From: Aminobacter aganoensis
GTDB taxonomy: Bacteria; Pseudomonadota; Alphaproteobacteria; Rhizobiales; Rhizobiaceae
Direction: 5' to 3'
DNA: 64,000 bases
Assembly (NCBI RefSeq): GCF_014206975.1
Contig: NZ_JACHOU010000002.1
Coordinates: forward strand, 620,001 to 684,000
This document shows positions 60,345 to 64,000 of this stretch, one piece after another (the first letter of the stretch is position 1; every line of letters begins with the position of its first letter). Made by a program: the position numbers and the translations under genes. Under the pieces are notes generated by a model. It ran no database searches. It had not been told where the DNA came from and saw nothing but the letters and a program-made list of their open reading frames with translations.

Positions 60345-60456
60345 TTGGGCCGTCCTTGTTGTGACGCCCGGAATTGGACGGCAATGCGTGCAACGCACTT
60401 GCAGCAATATCGTTGCTGCACTGCACAATAACAAGGGAATTGGTCAGGTGTCGACG

Positions 60457-61716
60457 TCAGGCGATAAGTTTGCCTGCCGCGTCCACCAGCTTCCTGACCA
60501 TTCCTGTGCGCCCAAAACCGAAAAGCTTTGCGTCTGCATCGTCACGCCCTGCAATCGCGGTCGAAATGATCTCTGACGCGATCTGCGAGAATGTGATTCC
60601 GTTGCCGCCATATCCCTGGACGGCGAAGATGCCGGGATGACCGGGCAGCTCGCCGATATAGGGCAGGCCGGTCGTCGTGGTGCCAAAACATCCGGTCCAG
60701 GCGAATTCGGCCGTGGCATCCAGTTGCGGAAACAGATTCTTGAGCTTGGTGGAAATCGTCCGCGTCTTGGCTGCGAGCAGACTGTCCCGTTTAGCCTCGT
60801 CGACGAAATCCTCATCCTCGCCGCCGCATATCACCCGTCCGTCGGCGGTCGCGCGCATGTAGAGATAGGGATCGGACGCCTCCCAGACGAAAGCCGCGCC
60901 GGGCCAAAGCGCACTCTTCTGCGGCTTCGTTGCGATGGCGTAGGTGGAAATGACGGAATGAGTGTCGGAGGGCACGATGTCCAAAAGTTCGTACCCCGTC
61001 GCCAGCACAACCTGCCTGGTAGAGATCACCGGCCCGTCCTGAGTTTCCGCGCGTACGCCGGTCGGCCCGGTGGCAAGGCCTGCGACCTCGACGGGAGCGT
61101 AGAAGCGGGCTCTTCGTTCGAGCGCCTTGCCTAGAAAGCCAGCTGTGAGCTTGCGGGGATCGAGGGCGAGATTATCCTGGCTGAGAATTGCTCCTTTGCG
61201 GTCGATGCCGAACTTCGCCTTGAGAACAGCAGGCGTCAGATAGGTCGCGCGGATACCGGCGCTTGCCCTAGCCTCCGCCTCCAGTCGCAATTCTCCGGGA
61301 TCGAGAGCGTTCCCTGCAAGGTACAAGGATTGAGTTCGCGTCATGTCGCAGGCGATACCGAGTTCACCGATGCGATCCCGCAGATTGGTCACCGCCAACC
61401 GTGACCGTCTCCAGGCCTGTTCGGCGTCGGATCGTCCGATCTTCCGGCTGAGTTCAGAGAGCGGTTGGTCGATCTCGAACTGCACCAACGCGGTGGTTGC
61501 GGGCGTCGAGCCGAGCATGCTGCCACGGCGATCGACGCCAATGACAGCAAGACCCTGGGCGGAAAGCGCCTCGACCAGCATTGCGCCGCTGATGCCGAGC
61601 CCTACCACCAGCACGTCGCACGAAACGTCCCGCGTCAGCTTTTGCGTCGGTATGCGGGGAGCGCGGTAGGCCTCCCAGACAGGAACGCCGGTCCGTAGGT
61701 CGAGCATGCGCGTCAT
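60457..61716 (-). CDS. FAD-dependent amine/glycine-oxidase-type oxidoreductase (DAO family)
   Basis: A 419-residue flavoprotein. The FAD Rossmann motif is CDVLVVGLGISGAMLVEALSAQGLAVIGVDRR. The substrate domain follows with TQSLYLAGNALDPGELRLEAEARASAGIRATYLT, and the C-terminal FAD-contact motif is GTTTTGLPYIGELPGHPGIFAVQGYGGNGITFSQIASEII, typical of the OrdL/PuuB-like DAO group. Such enzymes oxidise secondary or primary amines, producing hydrogen peroxide. The catalase nearby could deal with that, though the two are not in one operon. The substrate is unknown. Confidence 0.88.
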   Translation of the reverse strand: MTRMLDLRTGVPVWEAYRAPRIPTQKLTRDVSCDVLVVGLGISGAMLVEALSAQGLAVIGVDRRGSMLGSTPATTALVQFEIDQPLSELSRKIGRSDAEQAWRRSRLAVTNLRDRIGELGIACDMTRTQSLYLAGNALDPGELRLEAEARASAGIRATYLTPAVLKAKFGIDRKGAILSQDNLALDPRKLTAGFLGKALERRARFYAPVEVAGLATGPTGVRAETQDGPVISTRQVVLATGYELLDIVPSDTHSVISTYAIATKPQKSALWPGAAFVWEASDPYLYMRATADGRVICGGEDEDFVDEAKRDSLLAAKTRTISTKLKNLFPQLDATAEFAWTGCFGTTTTGLPYIGELPGHPGIFAVQGYGGNGITFSQIASEIISTAIAGRDDADAKLFGFGRTGMVRKLVDAAGKLIA

Positions 61717-61747
61717 GGCAATCGCCAGTGTATGGGAGAAAACATGA

Positions 61748-61771
61748 ACCCCGGCGAATGATCACCGGGGT
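61748..61771 (-). terminator. Hairpin after the membrane-protein gene
   Basis: ACCCCGG and CCGGGGT pair around ten bases, about 53 bases past the leftward membrane-protein stop and before the flavoprotein gene. A short U-rich stretch follows on the leftward side. It probably ends the upstream transcript. Confidence 0.6.
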
Positions 61772-61824
61772 CCATCGAAGATGGTTGTGGGCCGACCATG
61801 CCGAGCAAGGCAGCCGAGAACCGG

Positions 61825-62745
61825 CTATCGCGATGTCGTCACGTAGGCGATCTCGTCATCGTCACGCTGCCTGCCGCCGAGCGCGGCGGCGGCACTGGCG
61901 ATGAAGGCGCCGATCAGCAACGACAGCGCGCCGACCAGCGCGAACGTCGCTCCGGCCTTGCGTGCGGTGTCGGCAGCTTCCTGCGCGGTGACCTTGGCCT
62001 GCTCGACCTGGGCCAGGACGGCATCGACGCGCGCGGTGGCATCGCCCTGAGACAATCCCGTTCGGGCTGCTACGAGTTGACCAAGATAGACCTTGTCGTC
62101 CGCCGACATTTCTCCCGCTGCCGCGCTGGCGATGAGGATCCGCGAGGCCTGCGCGGCCGCGGCCGTATCACCCTCCGCTCCCGGCGCCGCCAGTCTTGCA
62201 GCATCGACGGGACGGAAGAGGGAGTCGACGAAATAGGAAGTGGCATCGGTTCCACCACCATCACCGGCATTTGCGGATGCTCCCGCCGATGCGCCCATCG
62301 CAGCTCCGGAGGCCACTGTGGAAGCAGCCTGAACGCCCGTGCCGATCGCCGCCGAGAGCGCCGAGCCCAGCACGAAGACGACGAGCAGCGTGGCAAGCGC
62401 CCAGGCCATGAAGCCATGCGCTGTGTCGCGGAAAAACGTCTCGTCGGTATGGACGCCGACCCATTTCGTGCGAAGACGCCCGGTCAGATAGCCTCCGAGC
62501 CCGGACGAGAGCCACTGCACAATGACGAGCCAGATGGCAGTTGACACCGCGAAGGTTGTGACACTGGCACCGGTGCTGGACCACGGTGAAACCATGGTGA
62601 GGCCGAGGCCGGAGCCAAGAAGCATCAAGATGAAGGTGAGCGTGGCGGCCGCGAAGGAGCCGGCAATGATAGCTCCCCAGCTGACGGCCGATGAGGACGA
62701 CTCGACCGGGGCGGCCACGTCGGTGGCCAGGATGGTTGAAGCCAT
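61825..62745 (-). CDS. Multi-pass membrane protein of unknown function (PhnA-like label in rhizobia)
   Basis: A 306-residue inner-membrane protein with about four spans: SWGAIIAGSFAAATLTFILMLLGSGLGLTMV near the N-terminus, TFAVSTAIWLVIVQWLSSGLGGYLTGRL, GFMAWALATLLVVFVLGSALSAAIG, and near the C-terminus FALVGALSLLIGAFIASAAAALGG. A large Ala/Gly/Asp-rich loop lies between spans three and four. AGGAGGACAATC precedes the ATG. It follows a 25-residue peptide gene by ten bases. Similar proteins are common near stress genes in rhizobia; no function is known to me. Confidence 0.75.
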   Translation of the reverse strand: MASTILATDVAAPVESSSSAVSWGAIIAGSFAAATLTFILMLLGSGLGLTMVSPWSSTGASVTTFAVSTAIWLVIVQWLSSGLGGYLTGRLRTKWVGVHTDETFFRDTAHGFMAWALATLLVVFVLGSALSAAIGTGVQAASTVASGAAMGASAGASANAGDGGGTDATSYFVDSLFRPVDAARLAAPGAEGDTAAAAQASRILIASAAAGEMSADDKVYLGQLVAARTGLSQGDATARVDAVLAQVEQAKVTAQEAADTARKAGATFALVGALSLLIGAFIASAAAALGGRQRDDDEIAYVTTSR

Positions 62746-62755
62746 GATTGTCCTC

Positions 62756-62833
62756 CTATCGCATGAACAGAGCGAGAAGGATGATGATCGGAATCGGAAC
62801 CCCGAGCAGCCAGAGCAAAATGCCGCGACCCAT
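62756..62833 (-). CDS. Tiny hydrophobic peptide (25 residues)
   Basis: MGRGILLWLLGVPIPIIILLALFMR is a single membrane span with a central Pro pair. AGGAGA lies six bases before the ATG, and the next gene begins ten bases after its stop, also with its own strong ribosome site. Very small peptides of this type are conserved in many alphaproteobacteria by my recollection. It probably works in the membrane with the protein encoded directly downstream. Confidence 0.7.
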   Translation of the reverse strand: MGRGILLWLLGVPIPIIILLALFMR

Positions 62834-62907
62834 AATTGTCTCCTGTGGGATTGATGCGAACTGAAAGAAACCAGCCACCGCGGCGGAGCCGGGTAGCTGA
62901 ATGTGGG

Positions 62908-63405
62908 TCAGGCGGCCTTGGCCATCTCGTTGGCGGATGCGTCCGCAAGGCCGGTCAACGCCTTGTCGGTCACCGTTTCCTCGCCGAGCGTCTGGTCGAG
63001 CAGCTTGGAGGCCTCTGCCATGCCGAGGACCTCAGCCCAGCGTTTGAGTGTGCCGTAACGCGTGATCTCGTAGTGCTCGACCGCCTGGGCCGACGAGATG
63101 AGACCGGCATCGATCGCTGCCGTGCCCTTGAAGCTTTCGATGATCTCCTCGCCCTCGGAGATGATGCCTTCGATGGCGTCGCAGGTTTTGCCCTGCGGCC
63201 GCTTGCCCATCAGTTCGAAGACCTGCTGCAGACGATCGACGTGGCCCTCGGTCTCGTCCTTGTGCTTTTCGAACGCCGCCTTGAGTTCCGGCGATGATGC
63301 CGCGCGCGCCATTTTGGGAAGAGCCTTCAGGATCTTCCGTTCTGCGTAATAGATGTCCTTGAGCGTATCGTGGAAGAGATCTTCCAGCGTCTTTTCTTTT
63401 GCCAT
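62908..63405 (-). CDS. DUF892 ferritin-like stress protein (YciF-like)
   Basis: A 165-residue four-helix-bundle protein of the DUF892/YciE-YciF family. TLEDLFHDTLKDIYYAERKILKALPKMARAASSPELKAAFEKHKDETEGHVDRLQQVFELMG contains the ExxH-type metal positions of the first half. DAGLISSAQAVEHYEITRYGTLKRWAEVLG holds the second. The family is induced by general stress and is structurally a small diiron or ferritin-like protein. AAGGA precedes the ATG. It is 74 bases upstream of the tiny peptide gene on the same strand. Confidence 0.92.
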   Translation of the reverse strand: MAKEKTLEDLFHDTLKDIYYAERKILKALPKMARAASSPELKAAFEKHKDETEGHVDRLQQVFELMGKRPQGKTCDAIEGIISEGEEIIESFKGTAAIDAGLISSAQAVEHYEITRYGTLKRWAEVLGMAEASKLLDQTLGEETVTDKALTGLADASANEMAKAA

Positions 63406-63473
63406 GGGAGTTTTCCTTCGGTGCGCATCTTGTGTGCGCTGCCATTCACGGGGTCGTGAAATGCATCACCTAC

Positions 63474-63498
63474 AGCGTCCCCCAGGCGGAAAGGTTCC
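63474..63498 (-). promoter_or_regulatory. Possible general-stress (EcfG) promoter of the DUF892 gene
   Basis: On the minus strand GGAAC is followed after 16 bases by CGCT, close to the alphaproteobacterial EcfG pattern GGAAC-N16/17-CGTT (one mismatch). It lies about 70 bases before the start codon. The gene class fits stress-sigma control. The remaining gap up to 63743 holds no supported gene, only short GGATA-type repeats near 63575-63595. Confidence 0.4.
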
Positions 63499-63743
63499 AA
63501 ATGCCACGCTCAGGAAGCTTTGTGGTTCGGGTCCGGTGGTCACCCCGTCGCCTCACCGTCATGTCTGGGCATAGGATATCGGATACATCGGATATGGCCG
63601 AAAGGCAGCCGGTTCATTAGAAGCCGCTCACGACAGATGACCATCACAGAACGCTTGCCGGACTGACCTCAGAATCTAAAGATCGCTTTTCCGAGAGCCG
63701 CTTCAGCGCTCTCGCCACACCGCGAACTCCATCGTCGAAAAGG

Positions 63744-64000
63744 ACCGTCAGCCTTGTACTCTTTGTCGAGGATGAGCCGCTCATCCGGGTGGATCTGGCG
63801 GCATCGCTAGAAGATATGGGTTTCCCGGTTCTCGATGCGGCCAATACCGACGAAGTGATCGCGATGCTGGATTCCGATCCTGCCACCAGGGCGGTGATCA
63901 AGGACGTAGGCATGCCGCGAACCATGAATGGATTCGCTTTGAGTGGACCAATCGACATCTATGCCGATTGGCTTGAAGGCTCACGAATACTCAATGTCAT
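63744..64000 (+). pseudogene. Degenerate response-regulator receiver domain (runs off the window)
   Basis: The rightward frame reads LVLFVEDEPLIRVDLAASLEDMGFPVLDAANTDEVIAMLDSDPATRAVIKDVGMPRTMNGFAL, clearly a receiver related to the one at 49501. It has no ATG or GTG start in frame, a Lys replaces the usual Thr before the phosphorylated Asp, and after GFAL the sequence no longer follows the family. It is probably a decayed duplicate. The right end lies outside the window. Confidence 0.65.

Overview
The window looks like the chromosome or a large replicon of an alphaproteobacterium of the order Hyphomicrobiales, most like Mesorhizobium or a close relative. This is an inference from the high G+C content, the strong third-position GC bias and the kinds of genes: dipeptide and AapJ-type ABC systems, MocR/PdxR, a DUF892 stress protein, a second small-subunit protein S21, and AcoR-type sigma-54 activators. 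No rRNA, tRNA, CRISPR array, integrase or intact insertion sequence was recognised.

Region 1 (1-5.7 kb) holds the end of a MarR regulator with an EmrAB-like MFS/HlyD efflux pair. Next come an NmrA-like oxidoreductase and an ArsR - AHSA1 - GFA operon with a perfect palindrome in front of it. Region 2 (5.7-17.2 kb) is a catabolic cluster. A five-gene Dpp/Opp-type ABC importer, a flavin-reductase-like protein and two amidohydrolases are transcribed leftward. A GntR/FCD regulator and a third amidohydrolase are transcribed rightward from a shared operator region. Together they look like regulated uptake and hydrolytic breakdown of a nitrogen compound that I cannot identify.

Region 3 (17.3-27.6 kb) holds amino-acid and vitamin B6 related genes: a NUDIX hydrolase beside the tail of a lost DmpA-type peptidase, an AapJ-like binding protein, and a 1017-residue fusion of an APH-type kinase, an M23-like domain and a class III aminotransferase or phospho-lyase. 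An Lrp regulator, a MocR/PdxR regulator, a class I glutamine amidotransferase and a YggS-type PLP protein follow.

Region 4 (27.6-45.4 kb) is the most distinctive part. It is a complete soluble diiron monooxygenase (propane/phenol type, PrmABCD/MimABCD) operon in the order hydroxylase alpha, reductase, hydroxylase beta, coupling protein, amidohydrolase, DUF59 protein, dedicated GroEL-like chaperonin, with an aquaporin last. A small membrane-peptide ORF and a strong hairpin lie between the alpha subunit and the reductase. I find near-consensus sigma-54 promoters in front of the operon and in front of an adjacent zinc alcohol dehydrogenase. TGTAA-type inverted repeats lie near both, and two AcoR-like sigma-54 activators bracket the locus. 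Between the monooxygenase and the dehydrogenase lies an uncharacterised rightward operon: a helical protein, a coiled-coil protein, a WD40-like propeller and a 62-residue protein. I consider it the best candidate for an undescribed accessory system.

Region 5 (45.4-64 kb) begins with an AT-rich, gene-poor stretch of about 1.2 kb and continues as a mosaic of stress-type genes with many very small proteins and several broken genes. It includes NhaA, a response regulator, a GAF histidine kinase, S21, a cold-shock protein, a transglutaminase, a glycoamylase, a large catalase, a PHB-depolymerase-like esterase, a DAO-type flavoprotein, a multi-pass membrane protein and a YciF/DUF892 protein. Broken genes include a small membrane protein with two compensating frameshifts, a probable frameshifted reading frame near 53.6 kb and a degenerate receiver domain at the right edge.
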